DNA from: Candidula unifasciata
Taxonomy: Eukaryota; Mollusca; Gastropoda; Stylommatophora; Geomitridae
Direction: 5' to 3'
DNA length: 64,000 nucleotides
Assembly: GCA_905116865.2 (NCBI GenBank)
Contig: CAJHNH020008532.1
Coordinates: 836,001 to 900,000 of the forward strand
The notes beneath the pieces were generated by a model. That model worked only from the letters and a program-made list of their open reading frames with translations, made no database searches and was not told the DNA's origin. Shown here one piece after another: positions 23,201 through 36,937 of this stretch; the first letter of the stretch is position 1; each line of letters begins with the position of its first letter. A program made the translations under genes and the position numbers.

Positions 23201-25205
23201 ATGCCACATTGAATGTAATGTAAACCATATTGCATTATCCATTTATTATTAAACAAGGTGTGTATGATATGTATGTTTGCGCGCGCGTGTGTGCGTGATA
23301 TGTATGTATGTGCAGGCGTGTTTGTATACATATGACTCTGAGTATGTTGTTTGTCTGCTTGTGTATCTGCGTGTGTATCTGCTAATGAATGCGTCTGTGT
23401 CCTTGTGTATGTTTGCGAATGTGTGTGTGTGTTCGCGCGTATGTCCACGTGTATGTTTCAGTGTGAATTGGTCTGTGTGTGTTTCTGTGTGTTTAAGTGT
23501 GCCTCTTTGCTGTGTATGTGTGTCTGCGTGTGTGTGTGTGCGATTGGATACATGTGGCTGTGTATATGTGTCTGTGCGTGTCTCTCTGTGTTTGTTTGCA
23601 TGTGTATGTGTCTCGGTGTTTTTTTGCATACTTGATGTGACTGTGTGTGTATCTTCGTTTGTGTCTGTGTGTGTCCCCGTATGTGTTTGTCCTTATGTTT
23701 GCCTGTGTATGTTTATGTGTTTTGTCTGCGGGTGTGTCTATGAGGCTGTATGTATGTATCTCTGTGTGTGGGTGTCTGTATGTCTGTCTGCGTGAGTGTA
23801 TGTATCAGCATGTGTCTGTCTGTCTGTGCATGTCTATGTGTGTTTCTCTGTGTGTATTGTGTGTGCCCCTTTGTTGTCTGTATGTGTCTGCATGTCAGAG
23901 TATATGTCTGTGCGTGCTGAATATATGTCTGCTTGTGTATTTCTATGTGTTTGCATGTGTATGCACTTCTGCGTGTTTGTCTCTGTGGATGTCAGTATGG
24001 GTTTGTCTGCCTGTTTGTCTGTATTTGTGTGTGTGTGTGTGTTTGACTGCGTGTGTCTATGTGGCTGTGTGTATGTGTCTGCATGTTCGTCTGCGTATGT
24101 GTGTGTGTGTGTGCTGTGTGTGTGTCAGTGTGCGAGCACGAATGTAAATATGTGTGCTGTGTGTTTCCCTGTGTGTTTATACGTAAGTGTCTGTGTGTGT
24201 GTCTGTATTTTTGTCTGAGTGTGTGTGTCTCTGTGGGAGTGTCCGTGTGTGCAAGTGTGTGTGTCCATGCATGACTGTATTTATGACTGTATGTTTGTAT
24301 GTGTGTATGCCTGTATTATGTATGTTTGAATGTATGTATGTATGTATGTATGTATGTATGTATGTATGTATGTATGTATGTATGCCTGTATGTTTGTATC
24401 TTTGTATGTATGTTTGTGTGTATGTATGCCTATGTGTATGTGTGTATGCATGTTTGTTTTTATGTATGTATGTATGTATGTATGTGTGTATGTATGTGTG
24501 CCTGTATGTGTGTATGTATGCAATGTATGTATGTATGTGTGTGTAAGTGAGTGGGTGAGCGTGTGTATGTGGGTGTATGTATGCACGCGCAGGTTTTTTC
24601 ATGCACTTTACAACTCATGCTTTTGTGTTCTTTTATAATATTCATAATATGCATATCATCATATGATCATAACATGCTTTATTAGTAAAATACAATTGCT
24701 GTGTGAAAGATGGTTGACTGGAAGGGCCAAATGTAAGACGGGCCTGCGTGCCCAATTTGTGACCCTTTGACAATAAAGTTCGTTCGTTCGTTCGTTCGTT
24801 CGTTCGTTCTCCACTCGTTCCCGGGCACATTCTCCATCTCCACTCGTTCCCCTGGCACATTCTCCCTCTCCACTCGTTCCCCGGCACATTCTCCCTCTCC
24901 ACTCGCTCCCCCGGCACATTCTCCCTCTCCACTCGTTCCCTGGCACATTCTCCCTTTCCACTCGTCCCCCGGCACATTCTCCCTCTCCACTCGTTCCCTG
25001 GCACATTCTCCCTCTCCACTCGTTCCCCGGCACATTCTCCCTCTCCACTCGCTCCCCCGGCACATTCTCCCTCTCCACTCGTTCCCTGGCACATTCTCCC
25101 TTTCCACTCGTCCCCCGGCACATTCTCCCTCTCCACTGGTCCCCCGGCACATTCTCCCTCTCCACTGGTCCCCCGGCACATTCTCCCTCTCAACTCGTTT
25201 CCCAG
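23195..25205. repeat. 2.0-kb tandem duplication, copy 1
   Basis: Contains a unique link (GCCACATTGAATGTAATGTA), a 1.3-kb TG-rich tract (23250-24590), the transposon-like tail, (GTTC)n and a 29-bp satellite block (24811-25205). Confidence 0.93.
24595..24810 (+). mobile_element. Transposon-like tail ending in (GTTC)n, copy 1
   Basis: About 185 bp of ordinary sequence ending GTGACCCTTTGACAATAAAG, then (GTTC)8 at 24778-24810. The related end ATAACCCTTTGAAAAAAAG followed by (TTCT)n lies at 51541-51645. This looks like a non-LTR 3' end or other element with a tetranucleotide tail; the class is unknown. Confidence 0.5.
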
Positions 25206-27235
25206 CACATTATGCCACATTGAATGTAATGTAAACCATATTGCATTATCCATTTATTATTAAACAAGGTGTGTATGATATGTATGTTTGCGCGCGCGTG
25301 TGTGCGTGATATGTATGTATGTGCAGGCGTGTTTGTATACATATGACTCTGAGTATGTTGTTTGTCTGCTTGTGTATCTGCGTGTGTATCTGCTAATGAA
25401 TGCGTCTGTGTCCTTGTGTATGTTTGCGAATGTGTGTGTGTATTCGCGCGTATGTCCACGTGTATGTTTCAGTGTGAATTGGTCTGTGTGTGTTTCTGTG
25501 TGTTTAAGTGTGCCTCTTTGCTGTGTATGTGTGTCTGCGTGTGTGTGTGTGCGATTGGATACATGTGGCTGTGTATATGTGTCTGTGCGTGTCTCTCTGT
25601 GTTTGTTTGCATGTGTATGTGTCTCGGTGTTTTTTTGCATACTTGATGTGACTGTGTGTGTATCTTCGTTTGTGTCTGTGTGTGTCCCCGTATGTGTTTG
25701 TCCTTATGTTTGCCTGTGTATGTTTATGTGTTTTGTCTGCGGGTGTGTCTATGAGGCTGTATGTATGTATCTCTGTGTGTGGGTGTCTGTATGTCTGTCT
25801 GCGTGAGTGTATGTATCAGCATGTGTCTGTCTGTCTGTCTGTGCATGTCTATGTGTGTTTCTCTGTGTGTATTGTGTGTGCCCCTTTGTTGTCTGTATGT
25901 GTCTGCATGTCAGAGTATATGTCTGTGCGTGCTGAATATATGTCTGCTTGTGTATTTCTATGTGTTTGCATGTGTATGCACTTCTGCGTGTTTGTCTCTG
26001 TGGATGTCAGTATGGGTTTGTCTGCCTGTTTGTCTGTATTTGTGTGTGTGTGTGTGTTTGACTGCGTGTGTCTATGTGGCTGTGTGTATGTGTCTGCATG
26101 TTCGTCTGCGTATGTGTGTGTGTGTGTGCTGTGTGTGTCAGTGTGCGAGCACGAATGTAAATATGTGTGCTGTGTGTTTCCCTGTGTGTTTATACGTAAG
26201 TGTCTGTGTGTGTGTCTGTATTTTTGTCTGAGTGTGTGTGTCTCTGTGGGAGTGTCCGTGTGTGCAAGTGTGTGTGTCCATGCATGACTGTATTTATGAC
26301 TGTATGTTTGTATGTGTGTATGCCTGTATTATGTATGTTTGAATGTATGTATGTATGTATGTATGTATGTATGTATGTATGTATGTATGTATGTATGCCT
26401 GTATGTTTGTATCTTTGTATGTATGTTTGTGTGTATGTATGCCTATGTGTATGTGTGTATGCATGTTTGTTTTTATGTATGTATGTATGTATGTATGTGT
26501 GTATGTATGTGTGCCTGTATGTGTGTATGTATGCAATGTATGTATGTATGTGTGTGTAAGTGAGTGGGTGAGCGTGTGTATGTGGGTGTATGTATGCACG
26601 CGCAGGTTTTTTCATGCACTTTACAACTCATGCTTTTGTGTTCTTTTATAATATTCATAATATGCATATCATCATATGATCATAACATGCTTTATTAGTA
26701 AAATACAATTGCTGTGTGAAAGATGGTTGACTGGAAGGGCCAAATGTAAGACGGGCCTGCGTGCCCAATTTGTGACCCTTTGACAATAAAGTTCGTTCGT
26801 TCGTTCGTTCGTTCGTTCGTTCGTTCGTTCTCCACTCGTTCCCGGGCACATTCTCCATCTCCACTCGTTCCCCTGGCACATTCTCCCTCTCCACTCGTTC
26901 CCCGGCACATTCTCCCTCTCCACTCGCTCCCCCGGCACATTCTCCCTCTCCACTCGTTCCCTGGCACATTCTCCCTTTCCACTCGTCCCCCGGCACATTC
27001 TCCCTCTCCACTCGTTCCCTGGCACATTCTCCCTCTCCACTCGTTCCCCGGCACATTCTCCCTCTCCACTCGCTCCCCCGGCACATTCTCCCTCTCCACT
27101 CGTTCCCTGGCACATTCTCCCTTTCCACTCGTCCCCCGGCACATTCTCCCTCTCCACTCGTTCCCTGGCACATTCTCCCTCTCCACTGGTCCCCCGGCAC
27201 ATTCTCTCTCTCCACTCGTCCCCCAGCACATTCTC
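25206..27235. repeat. 2.0-kb tandem duplication, copy 2
   Basis: Near-identical to 23195-25205 with an offset of 2,011 bp at the start. The differences seen are one G/A change (23432 vs 25443 region), one extra TGTC near 25830, two missing bases near 26130 and two more GTTC units, plus changes in the terminal satellite. Confidence 0.93.
26608..26830 (+). mobile_element. Transposon-like tail ending in (GTTC)n, copy 2
   Basis: Copy of 24595-24810 produced by the 2.0-kb tandem duplication. The GTTC run is longer (about 10 units at 26791-26830). Confidence 0.5.
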
Positions 27236-27449
27236 TCACAAAGGGTGGTTTCTGTTGACATGATTGTGATATCTCCATCTCATCCAGTGATGACTTCTTC
27301 AATGCCAGTTTTTGGAGGCTTTTTTCGTTGCTTTCTTTTTTCTTTTCTTGGCACATTATTCCATCCTTTGGTGTGTTAATCCACATTTTGATATCTTCAG
27401 TTGTCACCTAATATCATGTGAGGTTGCATATGTTTTAGTCCTTATTTCT

Positions 27450-27752
27450 ATAAAAGTAAAGTAGAGATCTCTTTTCAAGCCTTTTAGGTGCATCGTGCAT
27501 ATGGGAATAGCAGCCATTTTTTTTACAGACCAATCGGTAGCCATTTTTTTTATAGACCAATCGGCTTTAGGTGGGTAATGTGGTCATCATTACGCCGGCG
27601 GCCTTTACTTCCCCAGGACATACATCCTGGTACCCATTTTGCGCTGGGTAGACCTGCGACGCTCGACACCACGATAAAAATCCACGCAGCCAGCAGTAGG
27701 TTTCGATCGCGGTACGTTGGAATTACGAGTCAGACTCGCAACACCTAAGTCG
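27450..27752 (-). mobile_element. SINE-A copy (tRNA-derived)
   Basis: Inverse complement of the copy at 30421-30690. Shared blocks are CCAACGTACCGCGATCGAAA (head with B box), AGCAGGT/ACCCAG...GGTACC, CTGGGGAAGTAAAG, GCCGATTGGTCTGT and AAGTAAAG tail. It has a small internal duplication of ATAGACCAATCGG/ACAGACCAATCGG at about 27523-27565. Confidence 0.8.
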
Positions 27753-29648
<1,896 letters not shown>

Positions 29649-29818
29649 TCTTCTTCTTCTCTTGCTCCTGTTCTTTCGTTCGATCAGGTTTTAAAAAGGC
29701 ACTGGAGCGAACCATGGAACGTGCTACATTGATGCTGGTATTTAAAGCATGCTTCACATACTCCATCTATCCATCACTTGTGTGGTTGGCCTCTAATGCT
29801 TCCACTATGTCTAAAGTT

Positions 29819-29822
<4 letters not shown>

Positions 29823-29880
<58 letters not shown>
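29823..29880. repeat. (CT)n microsatellite
   Basis: About 28 CT units. Confidence 0.97.
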
Positions 29881-29883
<3 letters not shown>

Positions 29884-30084
29884 GGTAGTCTTGAAACATG
29901 TCCAAACCATTTGATCTGTTCTCTTGGTGTAGTTTAGTACTGGTTCCGTTCCAGCTTCTTCCCTGATATCGTCATGTGTTTTCCAGTGTCTCTTGTCATA
30001 TTTATGATATGTCTGGTCCTGGTAACATAATGTTGGTTCAAAAACAATACTGTTATGTGTACAGAAGAAAAAACAAACTGTCTT

Positions 30085-30250
30085 TGTAAATGTCTGTCCA
30101 TCTATCTGTGAGATTATCCATCTGTGTGATTATCCAAGTGTGAAATTATCCATCTGTAGGATTATTAATCTGTGAGATTATCCATCTGTGAAATTATTCA
30201 TCTGTGAGATTGTCCATCTGTGGGATTATCCATCTGTGAGATTATCCACA
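30085..30250. repeat. 16-17-bp minisatellite
   Basis: About 10 units of ATTATCCATCTGTGAG with point variants. Confidence 0.85.
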
Positions 30251-30420
30251 GAAAATTGCCCAGTCCTGATTAGAATGTTCTTGCAAATGCAGACACACAG
30301 ATAGACGGATAGAACATCTTACTTCAGTTAAAATTCGACACATAACCATAGAATCACATTTTTAGGCATAATGAGGTTAGAAGACACAATCCCATTGTGA
30401 ACCCCTCAGGTCATAGTTAC

Positions 30421-30690
30421 GCGGGGTCCGTGGCTCAGGCATTGCATATCCGACTCTTAATTCCAACGTACCGCGATCGAAACCTACTGCTGGCTGTGTG
30501 GATTTTTATTGTGGTTTGGGGCGTAGCAGGTCGACCCAGCCTAAAATAGGTACCAGGAATTATATCCTGGGGAAGTAAAGACGGCCGGCGATCACATTAT
30601 CAACCTAGTGCCGATTGGTCTGTAAAGAAATAGGTGCTCTTCCCAAATGCGCCTAAAAGTGTGAAAACGGATCTTTACTTTTACTTGACA
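30421..30690 (+). mobile_element. SINE-A copy (tRNA-derived)
   Basis: Starts GCGGGGTCCGTGGCTCAGGC (A-box-like GTGGCTCAGG), with the B box GATCGAAACC in the expected position. The body carries CTGGGGAAGTAAAGACGG, GTGCCGATTGGTCTGTAAAG and GTGTGAAAACGGATC. It sits about 130 bases upstream of QPCT exon A. Confidence 0.8.
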
Positions 30691-30821
30691 TTGCAAGAGT
30701 TAGAACTGTTTAACATGACTGCTTATGTCTCTACCATATCTTAGTTACAGCTGATGAAACAGCAAACAACAACAACATCAACAATGTCACCAAGAACTGA
30801 TTCTCTGTCACTTATCCACAG

Positions 30822-30977
30822 AATGGCCAAGACGACTGCATGGCCAGATTTCCCCGGGCAGCACTGGACGACTTGTTGACAGATGGGTCCAGCCAGCAGA
30901 ACATCTTTGAACATCTTCTCCCAAACATTCTCATCGAGCGGGTCCCGGGAACAGCTGGAAATACTCTAGTGCGGGAG
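30822..30977 (+). CDS. QPCT: Glutaminyl-peptide cyclotransferase-like, internal exon A (partial gene)
   Basis: Glutaminyl cyclase converts N-terminal Gln to pyroglutamate on secreted peptides; animal forms are secreted or Golgi zinc enzymes. The exon encodes 52 codons with LLPNILIERVPGTAGN, matching the animal QC segment LQPLLIERYPGSPGS upstream of the catalytic core. An acceptor AG lies at 30820-30821 after a short pyrimidine stretch, and an in-frame TGA at 30798-30800 closes the frame just upstream. The donor GTAGGT starts at 30978 after GAG, so the exon ends in phase 0. The ATG at 30840 is probably an internal Met, not the start, because the signal-peptide region is missing. Joined to the exon at 44692, the protein reads LVRE then FIQHELRK, the order expected for the family. 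The upstream exon(s) were not found; they may lie before the window or in the repeats. QPCT and QPCTL cannot be told apart without the N-terminus. Confidence 0.82.
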
Positions 30978-31244
30978 GTAGGTCACTCTGACAGATGTTC
31001 TCCTCTGTCTCATTGGCTGTGTTATTTTTTATATGCAAAGGAGGGGTGGGGAGGGGGTTGGGGGGGGGGGGGTGGGTAATGTACCGTCTTTACATCTGAG
31101 GTTAGCTGCAATATATCTACTGCTAACTATGAGCAAATTACGTGGTGACGTCACCACGTCTCTTACGGTGTAACTCTCGTACCAGAGGTGAAAGTTACGA
31201 GAAGGATGTTTCCAAACTCTGAGAATTGTACTGTGAAAATAGTC

Positions 31245-33770
31245 CAGTGGTGTCAACGATTGTAGGTGTAACAGCTCACGACTCCGGTTCTATGTTGGTT
31301 TCTTATTCTTCTTTGGCTTTCTACATAGTGCTCTTGTCTGGCCGCACCCATTTTAACATTTTGTTCTTGCAGTCTGGTCATTGTTGCAGATTCACAGTCA
31401 TCACTTGGTTCTTGCAGTCTGGTCATTGTTGCAGATTCAGTCATCACTTGGTTCTTGCAGTCTGGTCATTGTTGCAGATTCAGTCATCACTTGGTTCTTG
31501 CAGTCTGGTCATTGTTGCAGATTCAGTCATCACTTGGTTCTTGCAGTCTGGTCATTGTTGCAGATTCAGTCATCACTTGGTTCTTGCAGTCTGGTCATTG
31601 TTGCAGATTCAGTCATCACTTGGTTCTTGCAGTCTGGTCATTGTTGCAGATTCAGTCATCACTTGGTTCTTGCAGTCTGGTCATTGTTGCAGATTCAGTC
31701 ATCACTTGGTTCTTGCAGCCTGGTCATTGTTGCAGATTCAGTCATCACTTGGTTCTTGCAGTCTGGTCATTGTTGCAGATTCAGTCATCATTTGGTTCTT
31801 GCAGTCTGGTCATTGTTGCAGATTCACAGTCATCACTTGGTTCTTGCAGTCTGGTCATTGTTGCAGATTCAGTCATCACTTGGTTCTTGCAGTCTGGTCA
31901 TTGTTGCAGATTCAGTCATCACTTGGTTCTTGCAGTCTGGTCATTGTTGCAGATTCAGTCATCATTTGGTTCTTGCAGTCTGGTCATTGTTGCAGATTCA
32001 CAGTCATCACTTGGTTCTTGCAGTCTGGTCATTGTTGCAGATTCAGTCATCACTTGGTTCTTGCAGTCTGGTCATTGTTGCAGATTCAGTCATCATTTGG
32101 TTCTTGCAGTCTGGTCATTGTTGCAGATTCAGTCATCATTTGGTTCTTGCAGTCTGGTCATTGTTGCAGATTTACAGTCATCACTTGGTTCTTGCAGTCT
32201 GGTCATTGTTGCAGATTCAGTCATCACTTGGTTCTTGCAGTCTGGTCATTGTTGCAGATTCAGTCATCACTTGGTTCTTGCAGTCTGGTCATAGTTGCAG
32301 ATTCACAGTCATCACTTGGTTCTTGCAGTCTGGTCATTGTTGCAGATTCAGTCATCATTTGGTTCTTGCAGTCTGGTCATTGTTGCAGATTCACAGTCAT
32401 CACTTGGTTCTTGCAGTCTGGTCATTGTTGCAGATTCAGTCATCACTTGGTTCTTGCAGTCTGGTCATTGTTGCAGATTCAGTCATCACTTGGTTCTTGC
32501 AGTCTGGTCATAGTTGCAGATTCACAGTCATCACTTGGTTCTTGCAGTCTGGTCATTGTTGCAGATTCAGTCATCATTTGGTTCTTGCAGTCTGGTCATT
32601 GTTGCAGATTCACAGTCATCACTTGGTTCTTGCAGTCTGGTCATTGTTGCAGATTCAGTCATCACTTGGTTCTTGCAGTCTGGTCATTGTTGCAGATTCA
32701 GTCATCATTTGGTTCTTGCAGTCTGGTCATTGTTGCAGATTCAGTCATCATTTGGTTCTTGCAGTCTGGTCATTGTTGCAGATTCAGTCATCACTTGGTT
32801 CTTGCAGTCTGGTCATAGTTGCAGATTCACAGTCATCACTTGGTTCTTGCAGTCTGGTCATTGTTGCAGATTCAGTCATCATTTGGTTCTTGCAGTCTGG
32901 TCATTGTTGCAGATTCACAGTCATCACTTGGTTCTTGCAGTCTGGTCATTGTTGCAGATTCAGTCATCACTTGGTTCTTGCAGTCTGGTCATTGTTGCAG
33001 ATTCAGTCATCATTTGGTTCTTGCAGTCTGGTCATTGTTGCAGATTCAGTCATCATTTGGTTCTTGCAGTCTGGTCATTGTTGCAGATTCACAGTCATCA
33101 CTTGGTTCTTGCAGTCTGGTCATTGTTGCAGATTCAGTCATCACTTGGTTCTTGCAGTCTGGTCATTGTTGCAGATTCAGTCATCACTTGGTTCTTGCAG
33201 TCTGGTCATAGTTGCAGATTCAGTCATCACTTGGTTCTTGCAGTCTGGTCATTGTTGCAGATTCAGTCATCACTTGGTTCTTGCAGTCTGGTCATTGTTG
33301 CAGATTCAGTCATCACTTGGTTCTCTCGTAGAGCAGTCAGACTATCAGCATGGTTCATGTATCGTCCGCCCTCCGCGGTAGCTTTACCTGCAAGCCAATC
33401 AGCTTGTTCATTTCCTTACACGCCCGCGTGTACCTTGGCCCAAATATGAAACTGATATGTGTCAGTCCTGACCGGTTTAGAGACTCCAGCCACTGTCTTC
33501 GGATCCAGTATATCTGTGTATGTTTGATCATACTCACTGAGTCACCGAGAAAGCATGCACGGGAAAAGATCTGTGTCTCCAGCCATATTATTGCTTTGGT
33601 CACTGCCAGGACCTCCATAGTCAGACTACTTGTGGTGAAGGCAGCAGCACCACTTGTAAGTATAATGGGTAGGCCTTCAGAATGTGCTCAGATGTTTGTG
33701 GTCCCATCTGACATGCACACTGTGGGGACTCAACTCTTTACTGTATGCATGCGATAGCTGAGCGTTAAGT
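31245..33770 (-). pseudogene. LINE-A copy split by a 43-bp satellite, in QPCT-like intron
   Basis: From the 5' side on the - strand (33770 downwards): MSDGT (RNase H first Asp), SGAAAFTTSSLTMEVLAVTK (Glu region), FLGDSVSMI (second Asp region), WIRRQWLESLNRSGLTHISF, FGPRYTRACKEMNKLIGL (decayed GHAGV..NERADRL), and KLPRRADDT. The array 31370-33325 follows. On its far side the LINE continues: ESATMTRLQEQNVKMGAARQ, EHYVESQRRIRNQHRTGVVS (31250-31380), which is the expected next part of the family. The copy is decayed and truncated at about 31245. It is antisense to the host gene. Confidence 0.85.
31370..33325. repeat. 43/45-bp satellite (about 45 copies) derived from LINE-A coding sequence
   Basis: Head-to-tail units containing CACTTGGTTCTTGCAGTCTG and GTCATTGTTGCAGATTCAG. 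Most are 43 bp; a variant with two extra bases (ATTCACAGTC) is 45 bp. Variant types recur with a higher-order pattern: a unit reading CATAGTTGCAG appears near 32290, 32510, 32815 and 33208 (spacings about 219, 305 and 393). The - strand of the monomer codes ESATMTRLQE then PSDD, the same peptide as the adjoining LINE. All three + frames lack stops, which makes spurious open frames up to 666 codons. Confidence 0.95.
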
Positions 33771-35384
33771 GTACTGATCTTAGACCGAAAATTGTTGCAC
33801 AAGTTGCCTGAATGGCAGGCGACAGCAATCTTGTGTTCATAGATAAACTGTTGCTGTTCGAGCCTTTTTCTCATCAACCACTCTGTTTTGCACTATACAG
33901 TCTCTAGTGTATTGGTGTTAATCTTGGTACCTTGATGCAGAAAGCTACCGTCCATAATTCGCTGTTGATCCCTTCGAGGCTCGCAACAGCAGACCACAAC
34001 GGTATAGTCATCTTAGTAAACTAATTAATAGTAGTTTGTTGATGTCCGTTTCTATTACTTGGTACCCACGCCATTCAGACCGACATGTCCGGATTGTCAT
34101 TACATAACTGAGTGATTTCCCTGTATTTTCCCCTGTTTGCGAGGAATCAAAATCATAAACAAGTCATATCGCTGTAACGATTAAAGCACCGGATGTGACG
34201 TATACATTCTGTTTGGCGCGACATTCCGGTCTGGGGGCTGGTTTTGTGTTTCTAGGGTTTATATGCGACACACTGGATGATGAAAAAGTTGTGGAGCACG
34301 TGTGAGACGACCAGGCTTGTAGAATCTAGGCATTTGTGTCATGTTTATTGTTGTTGTTGTTCTCTTTCTCCTCCCATCTTCTTCTTCTTCTTCTTCTTCT
34401 TCTTCTTCTTCTTCTTCTTCTTCTTCTTCTTCTTCTTCTTCTTCTTCTTCTTCTTCTTCTTCTTCTTCTTCTTCTTCTTCTTCTTCTTTTTCTTCTTCTT
34501 CTTCTTCTTCTTCTTCTTCTTCTTCTTCTTCTTCTTCTTCTTCTTCTTCTTCTTCTTCTTCTTCTTCTTCTTCTTCTTCTTCTTCTTCTTCTATCCCTTC
34601 ATTAGTAGCAACAGCAGACACGACAGCAATAATAGCAGCAGCAGCAACAGTAGTAGCACCAAAAGTGGTATAATAGTAGTGGTGGTGGTAATAGAGATAA
34701 TGGTCGTGATGGTGGTGGTAGTTGTATTAATGGCAGCACCAGCAGATGCTGTTGCAGCAGCGGCTGTATAGAACAATGTTATCAGCACTTTCATCAACAC
34801 TGCTTTCGACCTGTCTGTCTATCAAAAAGTGCAGAATTCTGCAAGATTGGAAGACTGCATTGAACTCGTACAAACACACATTGAGAGCAGATCGCAGTCC
34901 CCATCCGCGTGTCTATGGAAGCCCACATAGGACCAGCTTTGCTGATGACTTTAATCAGCTGTGGGGTGTGCACAAAAGACACGCCGCTACAAGAATCCAG
35001 ACACAACAGAGAACTTTAATCACTGAAGCCGTCAAGTGACAGCATTTCTCCTTGACATGAAAAACAAAGCTGAGTGTAATTACAAATACGCAAACAAGGC
35101 AATACGCTCATTGTTAGGAAAAGCTAGCGGTTTATTTTCGTACTTTTTACAATCTTAAAAGCCTAGGTTTAAATAAAAGTTAATAACATATTTATCAGCA
35201 ATCTGTTTTTAAAACAAATAGCTCAGTATTTCATGATACTAGAAAGTATTGGAGGTGGAGATTTGTGCTTTTGTGTCTAAGGAAAACGAATTAAATCAAA
35301 AAAATTTCTAAAGGAAAGTAAAAAGAGAAAAACAAAATACTGGTGTGAGATAAGCTTCTGTAAACATTTTCTAAAAAAAAAAGG
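33771..35384. other. No gene seen outside the CTT microsatellite
   Basis: Intronic to the QPCT-like gene. The + frame at 34746-35039 contains the letters FADD but lacks any RT context. Confidence 0.55.
34378..34592. repeat. (CTT)n microsatellite
   Basis: About 71 CTT triplets with one interruption near 34487; poly-Glu, Leu, Ser and Phe frames are artefacts. Confidence 0.97.
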
Positions 35385-35535
35385 GAGGTGGGGGGGGGGG
35401 GGGGGGATGGGGGGGGGGGAGAAGCTCCTGTAAATATTTTATGGGGAAAAGGGAAGGACGAGTGGGGGGGGGGGGGGGATGGTTAAGCTTCTGTAAACAT
35501 TTTGTAGGGGAAAAAAAAGGGGGGGGGGGGGGGGG
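35385..35535. repeat. G-run repeat, 3 units
   Basis: Three units of AAGCTTCTGTAAACATTTT-like sequence (65-75 bp), each followed by a run of 9-20 G. G-quadruplex potential is high. Confidence 0.8.
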
Positions 35536-36282
35536 AACTATATCAGGTGCTGACTGGAAAATTATTATAATATATGACCATTTGTGAAATAAAACATGTA
35601 TTTAAACAATTAAAAGATACACTTCTTTAAACATGGTTAATGGTGGTGGGGGGGGGTGGGGGGACAAATACCACTCGTACAAGATTGAGGTAGGGGTTAC
35701 ATATTTGTTGACACAGTTGCTCAAGTGGTCTCAGCTCCGGGTTGCAGCGCCTCTGTTTACAAAAAGGAAACACAACAAGAAAACGATTCCTGCAGGTTAT
35801 TTTGCACAGATTACAGACTAGAACACCTAGTTATGAAACACCTGCGATATGTAACTGTGTGCTCATCCACTGATGCACGTAGATGGGGTAAACATAACTG
35901 TGACAGTTAGTTCTTCTTCTTCTTCTCTGGTTGTGTTCTGCCTTTCAGAGTCAGGTTTTCGAGAGGTGGTTGGTGCGAGCCCTGGTATGTGCTACATAGA
36001 TGCTTGCATTTCTGGTTTGAGATATTGCACTTGTCCATCGTCTGCGTGGTCGACTTATAGAGCTGCTGCCGCTGTACGAGACAGGGTTATCTGTGTTCCA
36101 TTATCTGGTGCAAATCTTGACATCTCTAAACCAACTGTGCAGTTGTCTCTTCATGTAGTTTCCGACTTCTCTTCTTATAGTTTCGTCGAGAAAGACATAA
36201 TCCACTGCCGACATTTATAAAGGCTTTGATTGAAATGTTTGTTTATGCCGGTCATAATTTGTCTTTTATGATAAAATGCCTA
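35536..36282. other. No gene recognised
   Basis: A 115-codon + frame at 35873-36220 has no recognisable domain. It could be an antisense retroelement scrap. Confidence 0.5.
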
Positions 36283-36422
<140 letters not shown>

Positions 36423-36937
36423 GTTAACCCCATCTGTGTCTCATTTCCTTCTCTCCATGTAACAATGTAAACATCTCACCAGCTCCATCTGTGTCCCATT
36501 TCCTTCTCTCCATGTAACTGTTTACTGACCGACTCCCCATTCCACGCATCCACATCTTGTGTGTACCAACTCTGACAAACTCTGTTGCTTAGATCAGGCA
36601 GAAGTCGGCTGACCTAGTAACCCGCATGCCAAGTAAGGTTCCACAACTGGATTTAACAATTCTCAATAAACTGTTTACTCACCCTTACCCTTCCTCATTG
36701 TGACACAGGAGGTCTGGAAGGTTTGGATGTTGTGACAACTGAGGTCGGATCAGGGTCGATACGTGACACAACAACACGACAGTGTCACGCCTGAGTGTGT
36801 TTGTATGTGTGGGTGCGCGCGTGCAGTGTGTGTGTGTACCTTTGGGAGTGAAGAGATGGTTCTTCATCACATTATTTTCATTATCGGCTCGTTCATAATT
36901 AGTCTTTTCTCTGTTATTGTCAGGCATGCTTTCATTT

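Noticed and set aside
21510..23212. Open frames of 384 and 477 codons (+) and 280 codons (-)
   Set aside because: Produced by the stop-free 29-bp satellite on both strands; no start context, domain or splice structure.
31226..33449. Very long + strand open frames (530, 666, 311 codons)
   Set aside because: The 43-bp unit has no stop in any + frame and its length is not a multiple of 3, so every frame stays open automatically. The peptide is a plain repeat and the array is a LINE-derived satellite.
34746..35039. Possible RT fragment because of the letters FADD
   Set aside because: No neighbouring RT motifs, and the frame begins in a trinucleotide tract.
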